Assembly: GCF_010183535.1 (NCBI RefSeq)
Contig: NC_071330.1
Coordinates: 248,001 to 312,000, forward strand
Length of the DNA stretch: 64,000 bases
Source: Caenorhabditis remanei
Lineage: Eukaryota > Nematoda > Chromadorea > Rhabditida > Rhabditidae
Direction of reading: 5' to 3'
The position numbers and the translations under genes were made by a program. This document shows positions 21,788 through 31,652 of this stretch, piece after piece (the first letter of the stretch is position 1; every line of letters starts with the position of its first letter). Under the pieces are notes generated by a model that was given only the letters and a program-made list of their open reading frames with translations, was not told the DNA's origin and ran no database searches.

Positions 21788-24710
21788 ATGGGAAGGAAAA
21801 AAGCGAAAATGGTCCGACGGTTCGGAAATGTTCAGGTATGGGTTGATGAAAGCGGTTAATATTAAAAAAAATTATAGGATCTTGCCAAAAACGATGGAAT
21901 GGTGTTGCGAGCCACAGAGCTAATTAGTGATTTAGTCGATGCCACAAAATCACGTATTAAAACTCAGTTAAACGCACATCTCATTGGTCCGTCATCGTTG
22001 TCATCTGAAGAGGTAGCATGTCGGCAATTCTGTCGCCTTAGCTTCCACTTGAAGGCTGATGATGAAAGGAAGTATACAACGTTGAATGAAATATTTTCAC
22101 AAATATTTAGATCATTTAAAGAAGGTGAGATCCGTGAACGCAGATTTTTTAAAATTACAAAACTTAGGTACTGAAACGCGTAATTTGGATGTTGGAGAAG
22201 AGCCGGAAGAATGCGACGATGATGCATATAACGAACTTCAAAATGTAACGACACAGCTTGCTGGTGAGCAATTGAGGGATGAAGTTTCGCGACATCTTGC
22301 AGCTCACACTGTTCTCGGTGGATTCTGCGACGACATGTGTCCTGATGTGAGAGTAGAGTGAGTTTGCAAGTGATTTTAAGAGTTTTAAATTTTATAATTA
22401 CAGCTTAGCTGATGATGCTCGTACCGACGTGTTACGGTTTTGTGATGGTGAAGTTGACGCAATCAATGCTTTCACAGAGGCGTTCATCAGCACTTACGAA
22501 CCATATTTTCAAGGAGTTCGGACAGTTGCCTCTCGATTGCGTGAGATTAATCGATATCAGGATGCACTTCAAAAACTTCAAAGTCATCGTGGATGTGGAT
22601 TAGGATGTGAACAGTTGATCAACAGTCTGGCGATTCCTCAATCGTTGAAGGATGACATTTGGCGGGAGTTTCACTGCGGCAATGATGGTCGCTATTGTGA
22701 CGTTTGCTGTCTCATGGCTCCTTCGGACACATTCAGAAAGGTCCCAGTCGCAAACCGATTGATGAGGAATGCGATTATTGCACCGATGGAACTGTGTGCG
22801 TATGTGTGTGTGTGTGAGCAATGTCAATCTATCAAGAAGGATGTTTGCCACACGTGTTGTAAAAGTTTAACACAGAAGAAGAATGGACTATCATTCGACC
22901 AAGATGTGCCAGTCTTAAACAAACTCAATTGCATTGAGCTTATGCTGATCAACTTATCAAGGGTTGTGCAATCCGTTGTACACTTGAAAAATGTAGGCAA
23001 TCGTGCATCTGGGATGAAGGGCTGTGGAGGACCGATGATCGTTCTTCCAACCAATCTGGAGAAATCTATTGACGGAGTACTTGCAACATTGCCATCTGCT
23101 GAACACATGAAAATTGTGGTAGACACCAACTGGGACAGAAAGTACATTGTTTGTATGAATCGTGTGCTCGATGCTCTTCAGTGGTTAAAGATCAACAATC
23201 CGGAATATGCTAACGTCAAGATTAACCCGGATTTCATGTTCATTGTTGAAAGGGATGTCCTGTTTGAAGTTGGCAACTGCTCGCAGAAAGATGCTGACCA
23301 GTTGGTTAGATCAAGAAATGTTTCTGACGGAGTGCTTCTCAAAGAAGGTCCTTCAGTTACAACGGTGCAAACAGTCAGTCAACCATCACACGGTTCGATG
23401 ACAGCTTACAAACGGTTCAAGCTGCTGCAACTTCCTTATACTCCACTTGGCAAGGATCACCCGAAAGCTGATGTTTGGAGTTTCGTCAACTTATTTCCAC
23501 GAGGACTGGGTGGATTACGATCAGTGAGAACCATGAAGCTTAGCCGGCGGCAGTATAACCGTTCAGTTTTGCTGAATTCCAACAGTGCGATGGCACGAGA
23601 TATGCGGTTTTTGAGTTACACTTATGCTGCAAAAAACCAAACGCTGATTGCTTCATGCCAAGGTGTGCAAGCTAGGTTTCAGATAAGTTGGATTTGTCGG
23701 ATCCGGAGGTTGCCAAGACTTTGTCGAGTGTATTCAACAAAATTCCCGAATTCAAGCAATATTGGGCTGTAGTGAAGAACCGTCTTCAATTCTATTGTGC
23801 AATTTTTGGACCGCCTACATGGTTTGTTACGCTTAATCCAAACGTAACAATGTGGACCGATCTACACGATAAGTACTGTAAGATCCTGGCCGTTGAAGTT
23901 AACGCGGACAATATTTGGCCAGTAATCGAGGAAGACCCCGTTCCGTTCAGTCGATACTGAAAGAAACGAGTGGATGCGTTCCACGAACGAGTAATTTTGG
24001 CGCAAGACGGGCCTCTTGGAAACGTCGAGCACTACTACGTGCGGACCGAATACCAGCACCGCGGATTACAACACGTGCATTGCTTGTTTTGGATCAAAGA
24101 GAAGCCTGGAAAAGACGCTGATGCTGAAGAAATTGGGACATTTCACGACAAATACCTGACATGTAGGATTCCATGCGATGATGAACCATGACTGAAAGAA
24201 TTAGTCGAGTCCTGTCAGACTCATTTCCCGAATCACTCTGGCACGTGCAAACGAGCCATGAAGTTTCGAGGAAGGATCTTCCTTGTTTGTCGACTCAACT
24301 TTCCACGCAACCCTCGAGAAAAGACTGCTGTCTTTAACACAAGTGCCAGCGTGGATGTAAAACGGTCAAAGTTTTATGAGTTGTCTAGACTTCCTGGTGA
24401 AGAGTTTATCAACGACTACAATCCTGCCTTATTGTTAGCATAGAAGGAAACATTGACGTTCAATTTGTTGGTGCGAATAAAGACGTTCTCTGCTACGTGA
24501 GCGCCTACACGACCAAAGGTGAAATAGCCAAAAGGACGGAAACTGCTGAAAAATCGTCCGTAACACGCAGCCAAGCGATACACGATATGGGAATGGATGA
24601 AAAAAAAAAAGTCTCGTCAAGTTGGCGCCCCGGAAATGGTTGATAATTTGCTCGGCCACCCGGCATTCGGATTCGATCAAGCTGATTGCTGGATTCCCAC
24701 TGTAAGTTTT
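21788..24710 (+). pseudogene. Helitron Rep / HUH-endonuclease region, broken
   Basis: Spliced exons 21700-21835, 21878-22124, 22168-22357 and 22404-onward give a Cys-rich N-terminal region (CDVC, CEQC, CHTCC), then a Helitron-like N domain (PPTWFVTLNPN) and an HUH-type motif (GLQHVHCLFW, HVH) near 24070. After it, NIDVQFVGANKDVLCYVSAY matches the end of the Rep core. Damage: a one-base frameshift near 23680, TGA at 23958, TGA at 24189, TAG at 24441, and a further break after the A run near 24605. Rolling-circle initiation should be lost. The best in-frame ATG is at 21788. Confidence 0.8.
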
Positions 24711-24742
24711 TAACAGATTGCACATGGTTATATTCATTTTAC

Positions 24743-27116
24743 AGGATCGTGAAGATCTTCGAAAGCGGATGGTCAACCCGAGATCCAATGAAGAATCGGT
24801 ACAGTATCTGAACAACCTCGTTGACAAATACTATCCGGATCGTCCATCCTCTCTTGATTCACACTGCTTGTTCAATGTGGCTATTAATTTCAAGCAAACC
24901 CGCTTGAATGCCAAAGATGTTGAACACGAAGATGTGGGCACGGCGTCGAGTGCTTCCGTAGACTTACTGTCTCCATATTTTCGTCATGTCTGTCGAAGCT
25001 ACTCGATACCGGGAACCAATATGTGCTTCAAGCTTGTGAAGCAACGTGTAAGTATTGATGTGACTTGCGTTATAGTGAATACTTGTTTTCAGGTCGCTCG
25101 ATTTCACGTCCCTACTGTTGCTCCTGATGATGGCATAGCGCTGGAAGACTTTTATCGCCGCATGTGTATGTTGTTTATACCGTGGAGGAAGGAATCGCAG
25201 ATTTTAGCAACTTATGGTGCTGAAACGTATTTCGAGACGTTCGTGACGTTTATGGAAGAAATGAAAGAGAAATCTGAGGATGCATTCGACGAGTACTCAA
25301 CGCTTGTAAATATCTATCAAGACTACCAGGCTGATAGACGGAGAGCCGCTGCCACAGTCAAGCTCATCAGAGAAGCTCTTGAAAGACATGACGTTGATCA
25401 GGACCGCGAGGAGCTTCAAGTACAGCCACGAGAAGTTGATGTTGAGAAACACCAAGAAGCCTTAAATGGGATGAATCAACAGCAAAAAGATCTGTTCAAC
25501 AAGGTTATGTCTATTGTTGATATGAATGTTCATGGAGGAGAGCCATTGAAGCTGTTCTGCAGTGGATCCGCTGGAGTCGGTAAATCCTATGTTATTGACT
25601 GCATCGCGAATGAAGGCGAGTTGCGGTTCGGTGTCAGATCTAATCAACTTTTGCAACCTGCTGTGCTCGTTGCTGCTCCAACCGGACTCGCCGCAATTTC
25701 AATCCGCGGACAAACTTTGCATGCTCTTCTTGAAATCAAAGTGGAGCGAGGAACAGATGGAGTCTACGAAAGTTTGTCAGACGAGATGCGAGATGTCCGA
25801 AGAACAATGTTCGAAAAAGTGAAATTGCTTATCATTGATGAAATTTCGATGGTAGGAGCTCCGATGTTGGCAAAAATATCGAATCGCCTCCAAGAGATAT
25901 TTGGATGTGACGACAAGCCATTTGGAGGATTGAATCTTGTGGTCTTCGGTGATTTTCTTCAGTTGCCTCCTGTGAAAGCAGCGCCGGTGTTCGAAGGGAT
26001 TAGTTTTTATGTTGCTCAAAAAATGTTTGGTGGATGTGGTCCTGGAATTAACTTGTGGCGGCTGTTCGATTATTTCGAACTCACACAAAACATGCGTCAA
26101 AGTGAGGATCCATCATATGCACAGCTTTTGACAAGAATGAGAGTTGGAGAGTTGTCGAGTGAGGACGTCGATCAGTTAGCGGAGCGGATCATCCCGGCCT
26201 TGGACTCTTCCGATCTTCTGAGAAACGCAACGAAGTATCACTTGGATGTTAAGAGGCCTGATCCGATGATCATGACGTTGTAGCCCGTGTTGAGGATACA
26301 AACATTTTCAACAGTTACATAACTGAGGAGATGGGCACTGAAACATTCACGGTGATGGCGACCGAGACGTTTGCTGGAAGAGAGTCACGTGGGTCGATAC
26401 GTCCATGGCAACTGAAACGTAAAGTTTTGATACAGGTTCCAAAAAAATTATTCGTTTTTCAGAGTTCTCGATTGATGCTGGTCGTCGCGATGTGTCCCGA
26501 ATCGAGCAGTCTGCTTCCGGAATGATTCCAATAGCCGCAGGGCTCCGAGCTAAGTTAACTTTTGCCATGGGATCACGTGTGATGCTCCGGAGAACTGTTG
26601 ACCGTGTCAAGGGATTAGTAAATGGACTTACCGGAGTTCTCGAAGAGGTTCAACGCGTTGGAGAAATGATTAGCACCATTGGAATTCGGTAATGATTAGT
26701 TCTATTATAGCTTATAAAGTATTGTTTTTCAGTTTCGACAGACTGCCTGAGGAAATTGTGAGGATCGCTCGTGTACCTGGAACATATGAATTGAACAGAG
26801 GCGTTAAAATGACTAGGTCCCATTTTCCTTTGGAGCCTGCACCAGCTGTCACAATTCACAAGTTCCAGGGACTCAACAATGTGCTGTTAGCGACAAGGTA
26901 AGCGTCAGGAATAAAATGGAATAAACTACAAAGCATTTTTTCAGTTCAATTTTCACCACCGCGCAGTTCTTCGTTGGATGCAGTCGCGCGAGAACAATGG
27001 ATGGTCTTCATCTCATCGATTTGGATCCGACAAAAGCAACCGCTGATCCAAAAGCAATCAAGGGATACGACCGATTAAGGACACAGGCTGTAATCAATGA
27101 CGCTTCTGAAGTATAA
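24743..27116 (+). pseudogene. Helitron PIF1-family helicase, frameshifted
   Basis: An SF1B helicase of the Helitron. Walker A GSAGVGKS lies near 25566, Walker B LLIIDEISMVG near 25830, motif III VFGDFLQLPP near 25945, motif V TIHKFQG near 26850 and motif VI FVGCSRAR near 26970. Likely introns occur after 26428, 26690 and 26899, each with an AG acceptor. A one-base frameshift near 26270 introduces a TAG and separates the ATPase half from the rest. Otherwise it is well preserved to its TAA at 27114-27116, so inactivation looks fairly recent. Confidence 0.85.
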
Positions 27117-27545
27117 TTGTTATCCCCCCCCCCCCTCTTCCTCTCTCCTTTTTCCTTGTTTCTGTTGGTTTAATAATATTTTTTTAAATAATTCTTTTAG
27201 TAGCTCTTGTTCTTCTAATCACTTTTCTGTTTTCTTGTAGTTGTTATTTCCCTTGTAATTAAAACATTATATCATTCCTTTCGAATCTCGCCGGTTGGTT
27301 CATTTCACATGTACTATTTCTTAGGATCTTGTTCACTAATTGTGTTTGTATATCTCTAGAATGTAGTTATTTAGATCTTGTTAATTAGTAGTGCTGCTAT
27401 ATTTCTATTTAGCTCCCTTTTTTAAATTGTATTGTTGTAGTCCTCCTTTCCTTCATCGTGTTTATGCTCCATCATGTATCATTATTGAAATTTTTCCAAA
27501 AAAGTAAAGAACCAATATAATGCAGATTTGAATTCACCTATTAAA
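27117..27545. other. 3' flank of the first Helitron
   Basis: A C13-type homopolymer run (about 27126) followed by AT-rich DNA. It probably includes the 3' UTR and 3' terminus of the Helitron. I could not identify a CTRR end with confidence. Confidence 0.4.
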
Positions 27546-27985
27546 AATGTACGACGATATAACTGGGGGCGATCGCTTTCCAGACATTCCACATCGATTA
27601 GACAGCGATTTTCGAGTCATCACTAATCGTATAGAAGACACCATCATTTTCAACGGTGAAATAGCGGAAGAAATGGAACTGAAATGTTAACCGTAACGAC
27701 TACAGAGACGTTTGATGAAAGAGGATCACTCGGTTCAATGCGTACATGGCAAATGAAAGGTAAAACCGTGATAAAGTTTGTTCAATAGAATTATTCTTTT
27801 AGAACTTCCAATTGAAGTTGTTCGTTGCGAACGTAGCCGCTGGTGTACGAGCTCGGGACCTCGTGAGATTTTTCCATAAACTTTCGGTCAACTGATGGAT
27901 AAATGGACTGACAGGCTGCTCGAAGAAGTCCAACGTGTTGGAGACAAAGTCAGCAATATTGGATAGTTTGTAATTCAACCATCCA
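27546..27985 (+). pseudogene. Second Helitron helicase fragment
   Basis: It encodes TVTTTETFDERGS and WMRTWQMK-like words parallel to 26340-26430 of the first element (TVMATETFAGRES, RPWQLK), then LVNGLTGC and a QRVGDKVSNIG-like stretch parallel to 26620-26690. It is badly broken by stops and frame changes and represents a separate, diverged copy. Confidence 0.6.
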
Positions 27986-28147
27986 AGTAGTTGGAAGGTT
28001 TTCGTTTGCTCAAAGTCTCTTTTGTCTTCCATCGATTTTTATTATCCTTCTTCTTTTTTTTTCGAGCTGGGTGTTGTGTGGCCGTATGTATTTATTATTG
28101 GCCCCTGCCCACTTTTTTTTCACCATGTTCATCATATTTCTTTCAGG

Positions 28148-28391
28148 CGTCGTCGCCCCTTCAAAGATTCAGCTACAGATAGCAGCATATCAAGGAGTTC
28201 AATCACGGTTGTACCGTGATAAAGGAGAGGAGTTGGACATGGACGATCCGGAAGTCATCAAAAGCTTGTCGTCTTCGTTCAACAAAGTGCGAGGATTCCG
28301 GCCGTATTGGCAAGAGGTGAAGACCAGGCTCAAGTTCCATTTAGCCAACTATGAAGCGCCGACTTGGTTCGTAACGATGAATAGTAAATAG
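28148..28391 (+). pseudogene. Second Helitron Rep fragment
   Basis: An open stretch reading YQGVQSRLYRDKGEELDMD... then PTWFVTMN, parallel to the Rep region at 23660-23840 of the first element. It ends at a TAG after about 80 codons, just before a short word (AGTAAATAGGTATTTAAATA) that recurs at 31119. The Rep piece lies downstream of a helicase piece, opposite to the normal order, so the locus is rearranged or nested. Confidence 0.65.
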
Positions 28392-28481
28392 GTATTTAAA
28401 TAAAAAACTACAGTAATAATTAAGTGAAAGCTACAGTAATACTAAAAGTTGGCCTTTACATCATGGAAAAAGTATTTGTGC

Positions 28482-28749
28482 CAGACTTGTCAAAAATCGG
28501 GCCGGCCCGGCCGGGCCAAAATTTTTCCTGATTTCAAAAAATGGGAACCCGTTTTTACCACATTTTATTTTAAATTTTTCGAAAAAATAGAGTAAAAATG
28601 CTTAAATTATCATACATATTCACATTTTTCCTAAAATTTCAAAAAATTTCCAGAAAAAAATCAAAAACTCAAAATGTTTCAAAAGAGCCGGGCCGGGACG
28701 GGCCAAAATTTTTTCTGATTTCGGCCCGGCCCGGCCCGTGACAAGTCTG
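28482..28749. mobile_element. hAT-like MITE with 8-bp target duplication
   Basis: The terminal inverted repeats are CAGACTTGTCA at the start and TGACAAGTCTG at the end, flanked by perfect 8-bp duplications ATTTGTGC (28474-28481 and 28750-28757). Internal blocks are GGCCCGG-rich. It is the same type as 14176-14540. Confidence 0.9.
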
Positions 28750-28831
28750 ATTTGTGCATGATCTGAGCCCGGAGGCGGTAACAGATCCTTCCAAAAGCTT
28801 TAAAAATGGCGTGAACTCACTGGAAAAAGGG

Positions 28832-28839
28832 TATATAAG
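28832..28839 (+). promoter_or_regulatory. TATA-like box upstream of GC-rich ORF
   Basis: TATATAAG about 75 bases upstream of the open frame that begins near 28914. No initiator or GATA site was recognised. Confidence 0.35.
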
Positions 28840-28913
28840 GCAGCGGAAATGGGAGTTCTTCTCATTCTTAGTTTTTTCCATTTGCCAATTTTTACCAATT
28901 TGTGTCATTTCAG

Positions 28914-29531
28914 ATTTCAGCTGTCACTAGCGTCCTGAACCCGCTGCTTGCGCTTCTGCAGATGACGGAGGAGCCGTTGACGAATCGGGCTGTGACCGAT
29001 CTGTGGGGCCTGGCAGCCACCTTGGTTGAGAAGCCGTTCCACCGCCAGTTCAAGACCCTGCTGAATTCGATTCCGTCGTATCAAATGGATCATGTGGCTG
29101 CTTCGAAGTCGACGACGATTTGCTGCACGGATCTCTACTGTGCGGACTCGTTCGACGATCACATCGTCGAAAATGTTCGAGTCCGCCAGGTGGAGTTCCA
29201 ATCCGTCGGGCTGCAAGAAGTCGTCGATGGGCAGGAATGGAAGAGGACACGCCAGTGCAAGGAGTGTGGAGCTGGCACTTTGGAAGTACGTCGGGACTGG
29301 TTCCACTCGAAGTTCTCCATCTTCTTGAACAAAGGATGTGTCGACATCAACAACGTCTGGAAGGAGATACCGCCCACCATCCTGAATCTGGATCGATCTG
29401 AGTACGAATTGGTGGGCTTTATCTACCGTCGCCTTGCCAGCCCGAGGGCCCACTTCGTACCATCATCCATCGATCACCAGCTGGACCCGTTGAAGGTGGA
29501 ATTCCTCGCAGTTTTATATAGAAAGATTTAG
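28914..29531 (+). CDS. Ubiquitin-hydrolase-like ORF captured among Helitron fragments
   Basis: About 205 codons open after an AG acceptor-like site (CATTTCAG) to a TAG at 29529-29531, with no ATG at the start, so it is an exon or fragment. A zinc-binding-like pair (CKEC, residues about 117-120) and a C-terminal run, IPPTILNL...YELVGFIYR...HFV, resemble the end of ubiquitin-specific peptidases (C19), where the catalytic His sits after GVIYH-like strands. The N-terminal catalytic Cys box is not visible, so it would be inactive alone. It is clearly more GC-rich than its flanks, with codons such as CTG and GTC, unlike the Helitron pieces. It could be a captured host exon or a cargo domain of a Helitron. 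Confidence 0.4.
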   Translation: MSAVTSVLNPLLALLQMTEEPLTNRAVTDLWGLAATLVEKPFHRQFKTLLNSIPSYQMDHVAASKSTTICCTDLYCADSFDDHIVENVRVRQVEFQSVGLQEVVDGQEWKRTRQCKECGAGTLEVRRDWFHSKFSIFLNKGCVDINNVWKEIPPTILNLDRSEYELVGFIYRRLASPRAHFVPSSIDHQLDPLKVEFLAVLYRKI

Positions 29532-29566
29532 TTTTTACTTTAAAATAAATAGTTCTATTGTTAAAT

Positions 29567-31050
29567 TGTGTCAGGAAGCCGATGTTGAAGAATTTCAAGT
29601 GGAACGGAGAATTGTCAACGCGACGGAGCACGAAGCTGAAGTGATGCAACTCTTCGAGCTGGTCATGGACAAAATCAGGGAGATGACGCAGTTCAGTATG
29701 CATTGCTCTGGGACTGCGGGAGTTGGGAAAAGCTTTGCTATCAAATGCATTGCGGACGCAATTGAGTTGGAGTTCGGATCAAGAACCAACCAGATGTCTG
29801 AGCCTGCAGTGCTGTTATCCGCTCCAACTGGATGGGCAGCCCTTTCTATAAAAGGGCAAACTCTTCACTCCCTTCTTGGATGCGACTTTCAAACTGGCCC
29901 AGAAGGAGCAATCGCAAATCTCTCGGACGAACGCCGAGACATTAGAAGGTTGTGGTTCAAGAATGTGAAGCTGTTGATTGTTGATGAGATTAGCATGGTT
30001 GGTGCGACTATGCTCAAGAAGATGTCTTTGAGACTTCAAGAAATCACCGGATGTTCACTCGACTTTGGTGGAATCTCCATTCTTGTGTTTGGGGATCTGC
30101 TCCAATTACCACCTGTCAAGGCGCCGCCGTGTTCAAAGGTATTTCGAGTTATACTGCGCAAAAGTTGTTTGGAGGAATCGGTGCTGGCATCAATCTATGG
30201 AAGCAGTTCGATTACTTCGAACTGACCGAGAACATGCGTCAGCAAAACGATGGGGAGTTTGCCGATCTGCTTGGTAGAATACATGTGGCCGCTCTCATTG
30301 ACGCCGACAAGATTATCCTCTCTGAGCGACAGATCCCCGAACTGATGTCGACAGCTTCAATCAACCACATGGAAGAGGGGAAGTTCACAGTGGAAGCCAT
30401 TGACAAGTCCAAGATGATTGCGTATGTCCCAACCGGACGAGAAAGGGTTTGTCAACGGAAGAAGTGGTCGATTATTGCGAAGGTCGACGAAACGATAACA
30501 ACAGTGGTCGATTATTGCGAAGGTCGACGAAACGATAACAAAAAACATGGATCGTGTAAAAGGACTGGTAAATGGGCAAACCGGCGTCCTGGAGAGTGTA
30601 CAGTCTGTAGCAGAGTACGTAGCGAAGTTGGGAATATCAGGTAGTTTGCACTTATCACGTCAACATCTAATTACTGTTCTGTCTCAGGTTCGACCGGTTG
30701 CCAAACGAACTGATATGGGTCGATAGAATGACGGCAACGTACACGAAGCACGGGGATACTCGAAGCCGCTCCCAGTTTCCAATTGACCTTGCATTTTCAG
30801 TGACGATTCACAAAAGTCAAGGTTTGACATTGAAAAATGTTATCCTTGCTACAAAGTAAGTTTCTCACACGGGATGCGACATATATCTGAATTTTTCCAG
30901 ATCCATCTTTGCGGATGCACAGTTTTTCGTTGGTGCAAGTAGAGTGAAGACGTTCACTTCGTCGACATCGACTTCGACTTCGACAAAGTGAAAGCAGACA
31001 AAGCAGCAATTCAGGAGTACGATCGCTTAAAATTGTCTAATGTAAATTAA
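29567..31050 (+). pseudogene. Third Helitron PIF1-family helicase, frameshifted
   Basis: Walker A GTAGVGKS near 29710, Walker B LLIVDEISMVG near 29980, VFGDLLQLPPV near 30090, ELTENMRQ near 30225, TIHKSQG near 30810 and FVGASRVK near 30930. It is disrupted by a frameshift at about 30130 and a 40-nt tandem duplication at 30464-30543. Sequence diverges from the first element throughout, so it is a different family member. It begins right after the stop of the ubiquitin-hydrolase-like frame. Confidence 0.75.
30464..30543 (+). repeat. 40-nt exact tandem duplication
   Basis: A unit starting GTGGTCGATTATTGCGAAGG occurs twice back to back, with only the last bases differing. Forty is not a multiple of three, so it breaks the helicase frame. 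Confidence 0.9.
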
Positions 31051-31195
31051 TTATGTATTGCATTCATGTCCTACCCTGAAAAAAAAAATTAAAATTTTAA
31101 ATAAGGATATAAAGAATGTTAATAGTAAATAGATATTTAAATAAAAAGCTGTTTATTTCTTCAGCAAAATAAATTGTTATTGTTAAATTGTGTTC

Positions 31196-31310
31196 TGTTA
31201 ATTCGCTTCGTTGATATCGACTTCGACAAAGTGAAAGCGGACAAATCAGCAATTGAGGAATATGCTCGTTTAAAATTATTACCGCCTCTCATGTAAAATA
31301 ATTATGTCTC
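31196..31310 (+). pseudogene. Duplicated tail of a Helitron helicase
   Basis: Reads FVDIDFDKVKADKSAIEEYAR, parallel to 30950-31030. The upstream AATTGTTATTGTTAAATTGTG also parallels 29548-29570. It is a detached copy of the helicase C-terminus. Confidence 0.6.
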
Positions 31311-31652
31311 TGTTGAATATTATTAGTAAAAATGGCACGCCCCCCTCTCTACAGCGTTACCTCATTCATTCTCATCTTAAGTATTAGCTACTGTTTGATA
31401 AATTTTCTTATTACTAGGTAATATGTATGCATGAAGTCAATTAAATGTTAGAAAAAAACTACAAAAATAAATGTTTATAGCATTAAACCGGAAAAAAAAC
31501 GGAATGAAAAGCGATCACGAAAAATGGGAGTTTTAAAACATATTACAATAGAAAATTATGAAATTCTATCAGAAGAACTACAAGCTCAAATGAAGTTCGC
31601 GTACCCGGTTATCAGGGGAAAAGTTAATAAATTTTAGGAAATTTCAAGAAAT
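31311..31652. other. Spacer between Helitron debris and npr-17 3' end
   Basis: AT-rich DNA with no recognisable gene. It probably includes the npr-17 3' UTR on the minus strand. I see no clear minus-strand AATAAA that I would commit to. Confidence 0.4.

Larger units (their letters stand above)
21690..27118 (+). mobile_element. Helitron-type rolling-circle transposon, inactivated
   Basis: It carries, in the usual Helitron order, a Rep (HUH nuclease) region followed by a PIF1-family helicase. Both are broken by frameshifts and stops. I could not fix the terminal TC and CTRR ends or the 3' hairpin, so the limits are those of the recognisable coding sequence. It lies between the 3' ends of the KH gene (+) and npr-17 (-). 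Confidence 0.8.

Noticed and set aside
28902..28913. GTG at 28902 as a start codon for the ubiquitin-hydrolase-like frame
   Set aside because: GTG is not a normal start in this organism, and the bases form an acceptor-like CATTTCAG instead.
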